This document shows, piece by piece, positions 45,653 through 56,010 of a DNA stretch of 64,000 nt. Below the pieces are notes generated by a model that made no database searches, was not told where the DNA came from, and saw nothing but the letters and a program-made list of their open reading frames with translations. Source of the stretch: Tragulus kanchil (taxonomy: Eukaryota > Chordata > Mammalia > Artiodactyla > Tragulidae); contig JAIOJX010000002.1 of NCBI GenBank assembly GCA_022376925.1, positions 134,426,831 to 134,490,830 of the forward strand, given 5' to 3'. Positions within the stretch are counted from its first letter, which is position 1, and the number at the start of each line of letters is the position of its first letter. The translations under genes and the position numbers were made by a program.

Positions 45653-46139
45653 GTACGTTTTATGACTACAAAGCACCCATCTTTGTTCTGTGCAATATTT
45701 TCATGCTTTAAATTTTCTTTGTCTGAGAGTAATGTTTCTTACCCATGGCAGCTTTCTCATTTCTTCATTTTCATTTTGTCTCATTTCATTTTTAGCAAGT
45801 CTGATGTGAACCATATATATTTGAATTTTGATTTTTTTCTCCAAATTATGAATCTTTGTCTTTTAATGTGAAGATTCAACCCATTCACGCCTTGGCCAGG
45901 AAAAGGATTTTGCAGGCTTTTACTTCTTCTCTCACTCAATCTACTCTCCTGCTTTTGAAGATTTAGCAACTAGCAGTTTGTGGAAAAATTGAAATGTATT
46001 TGAGTTCACATGAATTGCTATTAATATTAGCATTATTGCATATGACTCAAGAAGACTTTTTGAAATGTGACTCCTGAAATGTACTTGTTTCGTTCCTCAC
46101 CTTTTATTTTGGAGGACCCATTTCCCTCTTAATGAGTTT

Positions 46140-46375
46140 GATTGATTCATTAATTAAGTCAACCGATATTGAATGCATGCTCTATGCAGCCACGACATGA
46201 GATGCTTGGGAAAAAAGTGAGTGACATAGAGCTGTCCCGTGTCTTCATCAGACCTCCTTACAGGAGAGGGACAGAAAAGAAGAAAGCATAAAAACAGCAT
46301 GAAAGTTAAAAATACCTGTAAAGGAGACTGATAAGGGGCTTGAGGAGAGAACAATGAGGATGTGTGGGTTATCTA
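46140..46375 (+). mobile_element. L2-like ancient repeat, truncated copy in D16
   Basis: Order 'gattcattaattaagtcaa', 'tgcatgctctatgcagcca', 'gagatgcttgggaaaaaag' resembles the ancient element also seen at 24365 and 49123. It stops at the D16 boundary. Confidence 0.4.
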
Positions 46376-46612
46376 TTCGGGAAAGTCAGTTTCAGTCTTC
46401 CTTGTAAAGGCACACAGATCTAAATTTAAATCCGTCTCTCAGCCAATGATGGGCCAGTTTCATATTCTCCTAAAAGCTTGTTGGTAATAATGAGGCCAGT
46501 TTAACTTTTTTTTTGGATTTGTTAAGTTAAATGATGTGATCAATACAAAGCTTAACATAATACTGGGCACGTGGAATGCACATCTCTGTTGATTTTGTTA
46601 TTACTGATGTAC

Positions 46613-46833
46613 CCTTTTTGGGGGAGCTGCGCTTGGTCTCCACTGTGACTTGCAGACTGTTTGTGGCAATGTATGGGTCTCTCGAATTGGGCTCCAGAGC
46701 CCAGGGTCAGTGGGTGCAGCATGTGGGCTTGGTTGCCTTGTGACATGTGGGATCTTAGTTCCCAGACCAGGGATGAAGCCCATGTCTCCTGCATTGGCAG
46801 GTGGATTCTGAACCACTAGGGAAGTCCCCTGAT
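46613..46833 (-). mobile_element. CHR-type SINE, second copy within D16
   Basis: Same element as at 45432-45652. Confidence 0.7.
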
Positions 46834-47320
46834 GTACGTTTTATGACTACAAAGCACCCATCTTTGTTCTGTGCAATATTTTCATGCTTTAAATTTTCTT
46901 TGTCTGAGAGTAATGTTTCTTACCCATGGCAGCTTTCTCATTTCTTCATTTTCATTTTGTCTCATTTCATTTTTAGCAAGTCTGATGTGAACCATATATA
47001 TTTGAATTTTGATTTTTTTCTCCAAATTATGAATCTTTGTCTTTTAATGTGAAGATTCAACCCATTCACGCCTTGGCCAGGAAAAGGATTTTGCAGGCTT
47101 TTACTTCTTCTCTCACTCAATCTACTCTCCTGCTTTTGAAGATTTAGCAACTAGCAGTTTGTGGAAAAATTGAAATGTATTTGAGTTCACATGAATTGCT
47201 ATTAATATTAGCATTATTGCATATGACTCAAGAAGACTTTTTGAAATGTGACTCCTGAAATGTACTTGTTTCGTTCCTCACCTTTTATTTTGGAGGACCC
47301 ATTTCCCTCTTAATGAGTTT

Positions 47321-47710
47321 GATTGATTCATTAATTAAGTCAACCGATATTGAATGCATGCTCTATGCAGCCACGACATGAGATGCTTGGGAAAAAAGTG
47401 AGTGACATAGAGCTGTCCCGTGTCTTCATCAGACCTCCTTACAGGAGAGGGACAGAAAAGAAGAAAGCATAAAAACAGCATGAAAGTTAAAAATACCTGT
47501 AAAGGAGACTGATAAGGGGCTTGAGGAGAGAACAATGAGGATGTGTGGGTTATCTATTCGGGAAGTCTAATCAAGAGGCTTCTTGTGTTGGAGACATTTA
47601 TGCTGGGGCCTTCAGAAGGAGGCACAATTAGCTCTGAGAATGAAAAGAGGAGGACGGGCCTTCCAGGCAGAAAGACCAGCATGTGCAAAGGCCCTGAGAG
47701 ATGAATAGCC
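47321..47710 (+). mobile_element. L2-like ancient repeat, longer copy
   Basis: Continues past the D16 boundary with 'gggccttcagaaggaggca', 'gggccttccaggcagaaag' and 'catgtgcaaaggccctgag', the characteristic end of this ancient repeat type. The family name is tentative. Confidence 0.45.
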
Positions 47711-48600
47711 TTATTCTAATGTTGCTTCCATTCATTCTTTGTTATAGTCACCCATTTGCTTTTGAATTAAAAGCGTATCTAGAAGCTCAGCTCATTTCTT
47801 GCGGGTTACCCTGTGAAGAGTTGGAGAGGGTATCTGAAAGCCAGATGGGATGCTCTCCATCCGTATATCCATCCAGCCAGCCGGCCAATAACCACATATT
47901 GGTGCTTCCTGTGTGCCAGGCTGTGTGCGTGGTGTTGACCATAGACAGCAAGCACCCTGCAAAGTGCAGACGCTCACTGTGTGAATGGTCTGGAGGGCCC
48001 ATGAGGATAAGGCTGGGTGCCTCTGTTGGAGTGGGATGGATCGGGGGTGGGGGAGGCCTGTGTGAGCTCTGCAGAACCCTGAGCAGGAGGGGGTGTCAGG
48101 AAAGAGCTGAGAGCAACTCCTGCCAGATGGCTTCATTCTTCCCCTGAAGGAAGTGGGGACTTCGTGCTGCGATGTGATACACAAGAACAGTGTTTCCTGT
48201 GGCTTTGCAAGGGCATTTTGAATCTAAAGACTACAGCTTGTTGATGTGTGAAAGAATTTTTTTTTTTTTTTGCTGTTTTAGACTTGGTGAGGAGATAATA
48301 TGACCGATTTTATAAGCCTAGAAGAAAGTGCTTGGGGTGAATTCACATGCACCCATTTGTTGGGTGGAACCCTCCTCAGAAGGAGGTATTACCTGGTGAG
48401 GGTGCTCCTAGGCACCTGTGGCTGGTGTATCAGGTGTCAGCTGGGTTCTGGGAACCGATCCGCTTTTCTGCAACCGAACAGATCCTAATCCTGGATCCTG
48501 TCTGATTTGACCCTCATCTCCATGAACCTCAGTGTCCTCATCTTAAAGATGAGGAGGGGGTTGAATTACTTAATCTCTTGAGACCCTGCTTATCTTTATG
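47711..48600. other. Unique sequence, no gene recognised
   Basis: Contains overlapping open frames on both strands (plus 47701-48147, minus 47792-48184) without recognisable domains, and a T run at 48257-48271. Part of 47880-47990 may be an old MIR or L2 fragment ('gtgtgccaggctgtgtgcg'). Confidence 0.35.
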
Positions 48601-48889
48601 TATTTATTTTTATTTATTTATTTTTGACCACTTCTGTTGGTCTTTCATTTATTCGGTTTCATCCATCTTTGCTCTTTGGCCCATGTGGGCCTCCCATCGC
48701 AGTGGCCTCTCTCGTTGCAGAGCCGCGTGCCAGCTCTGGGCATACGCACTCCAGATCTCCGGCTTGGTACTTGGACACATCGGTCCAGCCACTCTGCAAC
48801 ACGTGGGATCTTCCCAGGCCAGGGATTGAACCGGCGCCCCTTGCACTGCAAGGTGGTATCCTTACCCACTGGACCACCAGGGAAGCCCT
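48601..48889 (-). mobile_element. CHR-like SINE, intermediate form
   Basis: Antisense: TTTA-rich tail, 'gaccacttctgttggtctt', 'catgtgggcctcccatcgc', 'cttggtacttggacacatc', 'ccagggattgaaccggcgc', 'ggaccaccagggaagccc'. It has the CCAATAGAAG-type block (as 'cttctgttgg') but not the C-rich tract of the young copies. It is structurally intermediate. A short ttatgt repeat flanks it. Confidence 0.85.
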
Positions 48890-49022
48890 TATGTTTTATT
48901 TTCAGTCTTTTGGCCATGCCATGCAGCTTGTGGGATCTTAGTTTCTCGGCTAGGGATTGAACCCAGGCCCTCAGCAATGAAAGTGCAGAGTCTTAACCAG
49001 TGGACCCACAGAGAGTTCCCAG
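48890..49022 (-). mobile_element. Short CHR-type SINE
   Basis: Antisense: 'ttttggccatgccatgcag', 'cttgtgggatcttagtttc', 'ctagggattgaacccaggc', 'agtcttaaccagtggaccc'. It directly follows the SINE at 48601. Confidence 0.7.
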
Positions 49023-49122
49023 CCCTTATCCTTAACGTTCAGTCATTTGTTTATTCATTTATGTTTCCTCCCTCTCTTTCATCCTTCCTCCCTCCTTCCC
49101 TTCCTCTCTTCCTTCGTTCAGT
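49023..49122. repeat. Pyrimidine-rich low-complexity stretch
   Basis: C/T-rich sequence with CTTCCT-type units near 49070-49118. Confidence 0.6.
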
Positions 49123-49900
49123 GTTTGTGTCCATCCAGTATTTAATTGAGGGCTTGCTGTGTGCAGGCACTGTGCTAGGTGCTAACCAATGGTGAGCACG
49201 TTAGAGTCAGTCCCTACTGCATGAAATTTACCATGTAATACGGGAGACTGCTGCTGCTTCTTCATCACTTCAGTCATGTCTGACTCTGTGTGACCCCATG
49301 GATTGCAGCCTGTTGGGCTCCTCTGTCCATGGAATTCTCCGGGCAAGAATACTGGAATGAGTTGTCATGCCCTCCTCTGGTGGTAATCCTCCCAGCCCAG
49401 GGGTGGAACTCAGGTCTCCTGCACTGCAGGCAGATTCCTCACCCACTGAGCCGTCAGAGAAGCCCCATATATGTATATCCATGTGTATATGTATATGTAT
49501 GTATATATGTATTTGGGACTCCATGGACTGTAGCTCACCAGGCTTCTCTGTCCATGGAATTTTCCAGACAAGAATACGGGAGTGGGTTGCCATTTCCTTC
49601 TCCAAATAAGGGAGACAGACAAGCAAATAATTATACAGATAACATAATTACAGTTATGCTAAGTGTTTCAAGTAAGAAGAATTGGGTGAGTGGAAGTGTA
49701 TATCAAGGTGTTCTGTCTTATTTTGGAGGTCAGAGAAGTCTGTCTTGACAAAAGGACATCTAAACAAGCACTAGGTGAAGACTGGCAGAAAAACTTCCTA
49801 GGCAGAGAGCGCGGTCTTTGCAGAGGCCCTGAAACAGGAAGGAGAGTGGCAACATTAAGAAGACAATAATACATGTGCTTTATGAGAACCTGTGGTCTAC
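49123..49900 (+). mobile_element. L2-like ancient repeat interrupted by Bov-A2
   Basis: The left part (49123-49250) has 'gagggcttgctgtgtgcag' and 'gcactgtgctaggtgctaa'. The right part (49607-49900) has 'gggagacagacaagcaaat', 'aagactggcagaaaaactt' and 'tttgcagaggccctgaaac'. Together they follow the usual order of this ancient repeat, with the SINE at 49251-49606 between. A second copy of the right part lies at 50761-51004 (D17). Confidence 0.5.
49251..49606 (-). mobile_element. Bov-A2-type dimeric SINE
   Basis: Antisense: a first module with 'cttcagtcatgtctgactc', 'gggctcctctgtccatgga' and 'gcactgcaggcagattcct', ending 'gccgtcagagaagccc'. A TATG-rich linker (49465-49512) and a second Bov-A unit follow ('caccaggcttctctgtcca', 'caagaatacgggagtgggt'). 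Similar flanks ata(c)gggagac / ata(a)gggagac near 49237 and 49606 suggest the target site. Confidence 0.88.
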
Positions 49901-49904
49901 CAGG

Positions 49905-50075
49905 CACTCTGCCATCCTTCACTGTGTGATCTGGATCACGTCCTTCCACCTCCTTGTGCCTCAGTGTGTGTAATCTATAAAGTGGGGTGATTTCTATTGT
50001 ACTTCCTTTGCTCGGTTGTTTTGAGGATCTAATGTTTGTGAAGTGTTCAGTACTGTGACTGGACCATAGTTGTTG
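49905..50075 (+). mobile_element. MIR SINE
   Basis: MIR order: 'ggcactctgccatccttca', 'cttgtgcctcagtgtgtgt', 'tctataaagtggggtgatt', 'gttttgaggatctaatgtt'. Diverged. Confidence 0.7.
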
Positions 50076-50097
50076 TCTCTGTCCCCAAAGACAGAAG

Positions 50098-50733
50098 TTG
50101 TTACTGTAACTGAAAGTGGAGTGCAGCAGCTCACCATTCAGAAACCAATAAAGAGGTCAGGTTAGTGGAAAGAAGTTTGCTTTATTTTGAATGCTGGTGA
50201 CCTGGGGTGGGGTGGAGGAAAGGTGAACTGCTGTCTGAAGGTGGACTCCCCACACCACCGACAATCAGCGGGCGAGAGCTTTTATAGACTGAGGGAGGGG
50301 GCTCTGTGTAGAAATGATACAGTCATCTCTAATAGGCATCCTTTTTTTTTTCTGATAGTCGCCTTGAACTTGGTCATCAGGGGCCTGGCCATTGTCATCT
50401 TGATTGTTTAAAATACAGTTCATCTTCAGTTCCATCGTTGGCTGGTTCCCATTTCCTTGAGACCAGTTCTTGGAATTATGACAACTTTTGTCATGGCTAC
50501 AGTCTGGTCATCAGGTAGTTAATTTACCATCTGGTGGGAGTTTTAGTATCTCTACGAGGGCTCACAGGATGCTGCTCAGAATATTATCGATAGCCCTTGA
50601 GAAGGAACTAAAGGTCCTTGACTGTGCTTAATGACTACATTATTAGTTTTTGGTCTTTGACTGTTTTCCTTTGTTTTTGCATTTTCTCATTTCTCTGATT
50701 AATCTTATTCTTTGGCTAAAATTTTTCAGATAC
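50098..50733 (-). mobile_element. Endogenous retroviral LTR-like segment
   Basis: On the minus strand a TATA box (tctataaaagc, complement of about 50278-50288) lies about 100 bp upstream of an AATAAA poly(A) signal (complement of 50181-50186). That is the U3-R arrangement of an LTR. Ends compatible with TG...CA are present (complements of 'gataca' near 50733 and 'tgtaactg' near 50104), but exact boundaries and a target-site duplication are not certain. No internal retroviral genes flank it, so it would be a solo LTR. Confidence 0.5.
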
Positions 50734-51008
50734 AATAATGTTGACCCAAAGTCTTATTGTTGCTAAGTGTTTCAAGTAAGAAGAATTGGGTGAGTGGAAG
50801 TGTATATCAAGGTGTTCTGTCTTATTTTGGAGGTCAGAGAAGTCTGTCTTGACAAAAGGACATCTAAACAAGCACTAGGTGAAGACTGGCAGAAAAACTT
50901 CCTAGGCAGAGAGCGCGGTCTTTGCAGAGGCCCTGAAACAGGAAGGAGAGTGGCAACATTAAGAAGACAATAATACATGTGCTTTATGAGAACCTGTGGT
51001 CTACCAGG

Positions 51009-51180
51009 CACTCTGCCATCCTTCACTGTGTGATCTGGATCACGTCCTTCCACCTCCTTGTGCCTCAGTGTGTGTAATCTATAAAGTGGGGTGATTTCTA
51101 TTGTACTTCCTTTGCTCGGTTGTTTTGAGGATCTAATGTTTGTGAAGTGTTCAGTACTGTGACTGGACCATAGTTGTTGT
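51009..51180 (+). mobile_element. MIR SINE, second copy within D17
   Basis: Same element as at 49905-50075. Confidence 0.7.
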
Positions 51181-51201
51181 CTCTGTCCCCAAAGACAGAA
51201 G

Positions 51202-51841
51202 TTGTTACTGTAACTGAAAGTGGAGTGCAGCAGCTCACCATTCAGAAACCAATAAAGAGGTCAGGTTAGTGGAAAGAAGTTTGCTTTATTTTGAATGCTG
51301 GTGACCTGGGGTGGGGTGGAGGAAAGGTGAACTGCTGTCTGAAGGTGGACTCCCCACACCACCGACAATCAGCGGGCGAGAGCTTTTATAGACTGAGGGA
51401 GGGGGCTCTGTGTAGAAATGATACAGTCATCTCTAATAGGCATCCTTTTTTTTTTTTTTTTTTTTCTGATAGTCGCCTTGAACTTGGTCATCAGGGGCCT
51501 GGCCATTGTCATCTTGATTGTTTAAAATACAGTTCATCTTCAGTTCCATCGTTGGCTGGTTCCCATTTCCTTGAGACCAGTTCTTGGAATTATGACAACT
51601 TTTGTCATGGCTACAGTCTGGTCATCAGGTAGTTAATTTACCATCTGGTGGGAGTTTTAGTATCTCTACGAGGGCTCACAGGATGCTGCTCAGAATATTA
51701 TCGATAGCCCTTGAGAAGGAACTAAAGGTCCTTGACTGTGCTTAATGACTACATTATTAGTTTTTGGTCTTTGACTGTTTTCCTTTGTTTTTGCATTTTC
51801 TCATTTCTCTGATTAATCTTATTCTTTGGCTAAAATTTTTC
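51202..51841 (-). mobile_element. LTR-like segment, second copy within D17
   Basis: Same element as at 50098-50733. It has a longer T run and lacks the last bases at the duplication boundary. Confidence 0.5.
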
Positions 51842-52410
51842 CCCAAAGGCAGGCAGAGGACCTGGGGGACAAGGATCCTAGGGTCCTGCTGTGTTTCATG
51901 ACTGTGCTTTGATGGATAGTGTTGGGTGAGAGAGAGCTCTCACTGGGCTCAGGGACCTGTCCTCCATCGTGTGGATGACCCCTTTGTTGGGGTCACTCCT
52001 GGCATTTCTGCAGAAGTGGAAGTCTGCCACTCAGCACAGCCAAGCATGTGAAACAACTGCTTCTCCATCTGCTCCCAAGGAAGGAGGGGGCGGAGAGGCT
52101 GGCCTTCAGGCAGCCGGGACGTCGGGATGGCTGTTGGCATTTGTAACATCAGTTGGCAGTGTGGAGGTCAGGGGTAGTAATTATCAAAGAACAGACGGCT
52201 TAGGGCAGACAGCACATTCCATTCCTTATCTGTTGGTGAGACCAATACATTCTCTGTTCCTTCACTGCTGGGAAGACATTTCCCCTAAATCTCTCTGCTG
52301 AGAATCAGGGCCATTTCTCTGGTTTCAAAGATCAAATATCAACTTACTGGCGTAAACAGAATGATGGATGTGGCCTTCTAGGCATTCAGACAGTCCCTGT
52401 GCCAAACTCT
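51842..52410. other. Unique sequence, no gene recognised
   Basis: No repeat was recognised. A 110-codon plus-strand frame (51969-52301) and an antisense frame overlap without domain signatures. Confidence 0.4.
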
Positions 52411-52446
52411 GTGTGTGTGTGTGTGTTTGCATGTTTGTGTGTGTGT
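52411..52446. repeat. (TG)n interrupted microsatellite
   Basis: TG units interrupted by TTTGCATGTT. Confidence 0.85.
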
Positions 52447-52512
52447 AAAAATTTTGACAAAAGCCTTGTAAATGACTTCTGTCCATTTGTAATGATTATT
52501 TTTTCTTTTTCT

Positions 52513-52562
52513 TTTGAAATTGGAGGATAATTGCTTTTCAATATTGCATTGATTCCCTCTAT
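52513..52562 (-). mobile_element. Short L1 3' tail fragment
   Basis: 'ttgaaattggaggataatt' and 'gcttttcaatattgcattg' match the antisense start of ruminant L1 3' ends, as at 57920. Only about 50 bp remain. Confidence 0.55.
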
Positions 52563-52814
52563 TTGTAATTAAATATCCATAAGAACTGTCTGGATCTTAT
52601 TAAGTGTGGAGAGAGAAGAAAATAAACAAGGCACCCCATCATTTAACTCAGGCGATTTGTCCCTAAGGGACAGTTGGTCCTGTCTGGAAACACTTGACTT
52701 GTAACTGAAGGACGGCAGCTGGAATCTAGTACGTAGAGGCCAGGTTATACTGCTCAACATGCAACAGCACCCCAGACAGTTTCATGAGAAAGAAGTGTAG
52801 AGTCCAAAGTGTCA
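52563..52814. other. Unique sequence
   Basis: No gene or repeat was recognised. It supplies a short stretch (near 52686) that reappears in the D18 junction filler. Confidence 0.35.
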
Positions 52815-53184
52815 GTGTGCCAGGGTTGAGAAACCCTGATCTCACTGAGCGTTTGTAAAACCAATGAGGGGGTGGGGCTGGTGTCAGTTATGTTTCTAGG
52901 GAATTTTGTGTGTGTGTGCATGTGTATGTACACATGTGATGATCTTAATTTTTATAATTCTTTTATCTTCTTTTCCTAGGTATTTACTTATCTACTAGCC
53001 ATTCAGACTGTTTGTTTTGACTATATAATGCCAAGTTTGAAATCCTACAGGTATGACAGAGGTATTCAGTAGGAACAGATCTTTCCTCCAGCCCCTGTCC
53101 TCAATTTCCTTCTCTGGAGGGACAACACCGTTGCTAGTTTTTCCTGTATTAGTAAAGAGACTTTTTGGCCACCTGATGTAAAGA

Positions 53185-53400
53185 GCCAACTCTTTGGAAA
53201 AGACCCTGATGGTGAGAACGATTGAGGGCAGGAGAAGAAGGGGACGACAGAGGACGAGATGGTTGGATGGCATCATTGACTCAATGGACATGAGTTTGAG
53301 CAAACTCTGGGAAATAGTGAAGGACAGGGAAGCCTGGCGTGCTGCTGTCCTTGGCGTCACAAAGAGTCAGAGACGTCTTAGCAACTGAGTAACAGTGAAG
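53185..53400 (+). mobile_element. BovB: BovB LINE 3' end, sense strand
   Basis: The plus strand encodes the C-terminus of the BovB reverse-transcriptase ORF. Residues such as [19 protein letters not shown] and [18 protein letters not shown] within 53194-53388 are characteristic. Only this terminal part is present, so it is a severely 5'-truncated insertion without activity. Confidence 0.92.
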
Positions 53401-53534
53401 AGACATTCCACACATGAATCTTTTTTATGGCATCGGTAGTACCTTATGTACATTGTTTTTTGTTTGTTACCCTTTTTTAACTTTGCAATTATATTTTTAT
53501 TAGTTGCTCTTCTTTTTTTTCCTCATTAATTTTT

Positions 53535-53862
53535 TTTTTTTTATTTCTAGAGAGTTTTGTTGTTCACATACAGGCATGTTTGTTGCCTTTTTGTAATTGA
53601 CAGTGTATCTTCGAGATCTTCAGGCACACACAGAGCTGCCTCATTCATTTTCATACCTGCGCAGTGCTCCCTTTCACAGATGTCCCATGTCTTCTGGTGA
53701 TGGACATTGGGCTCCTTACGGGGATTTGCTCTAACAAACAAGGCTTCAGTGAATATCCTGGTACCGAACTGTGGACGCACATGTGTGAACACATCTCTAA
53801 TCCAATGTCCTACAAATGGAATTGCTGGACAAAAGGCATGTGCATTCCTGGCCGGAGAGTTT
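53535..53862 (-). mobile_element. Old L1 3' region fragment
   Basis: Antisense L1 words: 'gagttttgttgttcacata', 'acaaggcttcagtgaatat', 'cacatgtgtgaacacatct', 'acaaatggaattgctggac'. It is decayed, without coding capacity. Confidence 0.65.
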
Positions 53863-54286
53863 GGGCAGTGATGGGATTCGTGAAACACTTGACTTATATA
53901 ATTCTTTTATCTTCTTTTCCTAGTGTGCCAGGGTTGAGAAACCCTGACTTAGGTTTGTAAAACCAATGAGGGGGTGGGGCTGGTGTCAGTTATGTTTCTA
54001 GGGAATTATGTGTGTGTGTGCATGTGTATGTACACATGTGATGATCTTAATTTTTATAATTCTTTTATCTTCTTTTCCTAGGTATTTACTTATCTACTAG
54101 CCATTCAGACTGTTTGTTTTGACTATATAATGCCAAGTTTGAAATCCTACAGGTATGACAGAGGTATTCAGTAGGAACAGATCTTTCCTCCAGCCCCTGT
54201 CCTCAATTTCCTTCTCTGGAGGGACAACACCGTTGCTAGTTTTTCCTGTATTAGTAAAGAGACTTTTTGGCCACCTGATGTAAAGA

Positions 54287-54502
54287 GCCAACTCTTTGGA
54301 AAAGACCCTGATGGTGAGAACGATTGAGGGCAGGAGAAGAAGGGGACGACAGAGGACGAGATGGTTGGATGGCATCATTGACTCAATGGACATGAGTTTG
54401 AGCAAACTCTGGGAAATAGTGAAGGACAGGGAAGCCTGGCGTGCTGCTGTCCTTGGCGTCACAAAGAGTCAGAGACGTCTTAGCAACTGAGTAACAGTGA
54501 AG
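54287..54502 (+). mobile_element. BovB: BovB 3' end, second copy within D18
   Basis: Same element as at 53185-53400; the encoded 64-residue frame is unchanged. Confidence 0.92.
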
Positions 54503-54639
54503 AGACATTCCACACATGAATCTTTTTTATGGCATCGGTAGTACCTTATGTACATTGTTTTTTGTTTGTTACCCTTTTTTTAACTTTGCAATTATATTTT
54601 TATTAGTTGCTCTTCTTTTTTTTCCTCATTAATTTTTTT

Positions 54640-54965
54640 TTTTATATTTCTAGAGAGTTTTGTTGTTCACATACAGGCATGTTTGTTGCCTTTTTGTAAT
54701 TGACAGTGTATCTTCGAGATCTTCAGGCACACACAGAGCTGCCTCATTCATTTTCATACCTGCGCAGTGCTCCCTTTCACAGATGTCCCATGTCTTCTGG
54801 TGATGGACATTGGGCTCCTTACGGGGATTTGCTCTAACAAACAAGGCTTCAGTGAATATCCTGGTACCGAACTGTGGACGCACATGTGTGAACACATCTC
54901 TAATCCAATGTCCTACAAATGGAATTGCTGGACAAAAAGGCATGTGCATTTCTCCGTGGCCGGAG
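54640..54965 (-). mobile_element. Old L1 fragment, second copy within D18
   Basis: Same element as at 53535-53862. Here it continues with 'ggcatgtgcatttctccgt'. Confidence 0.65.
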
Positions 54966-54985
54966 AGTTTGGGCAGTGATGGGAT

Positions 54986-55868
54986 CTGAGTCAGTGAGCC
55001 GTACGTGATGATTCTTGGTCCCCATGTCAGGTCCCTTCTCCTGTGGGATTTCTGAGCTGAAAGCAGTGCATCTACGTCTCCCCAGTTTGGAACCGATCGC
55101 TGTATAAGATGAATGTTTTTCCCGATCGGAATGCAGTGCCCAAGGGTGGTTTGGAAATATGAACTGTGCCTGTCATTCTGAGCTTGTGATGGCTTTGGGT
55201 ATAATTTTTCCAAAATTGCTTATCATTTGTAAATGCAGCAAGAGCCTCTCTCTGCAGCCAGTCCTTCCTGATCAGGCATGCCCATCCCGCTTCCCCAGTG
55301 GGCTTTCTCCTAAGGCTAAGTAGAAGGCATGGGCTGTCTTGCTTAAAAAAAATACGTAGCTAACTCCATGGGGCGCCTGCTAGCTTGCCTGGGGGTGTCG
55401 GCATTTAGAGCCTGCTGGCTGCAATCTTGCTGTGCAGACTGGAAGTTGTGGGGTGTTTTTATCTGCAGGAAACAGCTCGCAGCGGAAGGAGAGAGAGAGA
55501 GAGAGAGGATAGCTGAGGGAATTAGAAGAGGAGGAAGCCGTGGGAGAGAGATGTCTGATTTTAAAGACATCTCTGCCCGTCTCTTTGGAATGTGAAGCAG
55601 AAGTGAAACGAGAAGTTGGGTTGCTTCTGCCGGACCTTGCCAGGAGTCAGTCTGGTTGGGTTCCCCAGGCTTCAGACTGTAGTCCGAGCTTGCCTGGGTA
55701 CCCCTCTCCCTTGAGTCTCTCTTGTAGAATGAACTGGTCGCAGCACCTGCTCTGAAGTCCTGAGGGGTCAGGGGGCCAGAAAGAAACCCTGCAGTGACTA
55801 TTTCCCAGGATTGGAGGCTGCAGAACACTGGTCTGCACATACATTCTCTAAGCTCCCGTCCCTGGTGC
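54986..55868. other. Unique sequence, no gene recognised
   Basis: Repeat-poor apart from a (GA)n run near 55490-55507. Long minus-strand frames (55343-55897 and, in copy 2, 56410-57126) change reading frame between copies because of a one-base homopolymer difference and start in poly-T. I do not regard them as genes. Repeated at about 56124-57007. Confidence 0.4.
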
Positions 55869-56010
55869 AAAAAAAAAAAAAAAAAAAAAACACACACAAA
55901 AAACTAAAAACCTGGGCTCTGTGTGTGTGTGTCTTGCTCATTGTAATTCTCAGGTCCTGGAGGTATACCTGGTACACAGTAGGCACTCAATAAATATTCA
56001 TTGAAAAAGG
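55869..56010 (+). repeat. Poly-A run, GT tract and MIR-like tail
   Basis: A run of about 20 A is followed by a short GT run (55920-55932). Then come 'ggtacacagtaggcactca' and 'ataaatattcattga', the usual 3' tail of a MIR. Repeated at 57008-57150. Confidence 0.55.

Larger units (their letters stand above)
45203..47567. repeat. Direct duplication D16 (45203-46383 / 46384-47567)
   Basis: Copies of about 1.18 kb abut. The first ~60 bp of copy 2 carry five or more substitutions ('aaaggcacacagatctaaa', 'aatccgtctctcagcc'), whereas the other two occurrences of that stretch agree with each other. Beyond this edge the copies match almost perfectly for more than 1.1 kb. Confidence 0.96.
49657..51841. 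repeat. Direct duplication D17 (49657-50727 / 50761-51841)
   Basis: Copies of about 1.08 kb with 33 bp of filler at 50728-50760. The main difference is a T homopolymer (10 against about 19 T at 50342 and 51446). Homopolymer length is the most error-prone feature in sequencing. Confidence 0.95.
52815..54985. repeat. Direct duplication D18 (52815-53877 / 53933-54985)
   Basis: Copies of about 1.06 kb separated by about 55 bp. The filler is itself patched from local pieces: 'gaaacacttgactt' as at about 52687, and 'tataattcttttatcttct' as at about 52955. The first ~40 bp of copy 2 are degraded ('cctgacttaggtttg' against 'cctgatctcactgagcgtt'). Confidence 0.95.

Noticed and set aside
54986..55600. 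Possible CpG island or promoter near the GA tract
   Set aside because: CpG dinucleotides are sparse and no core promoter arrangement was seen.
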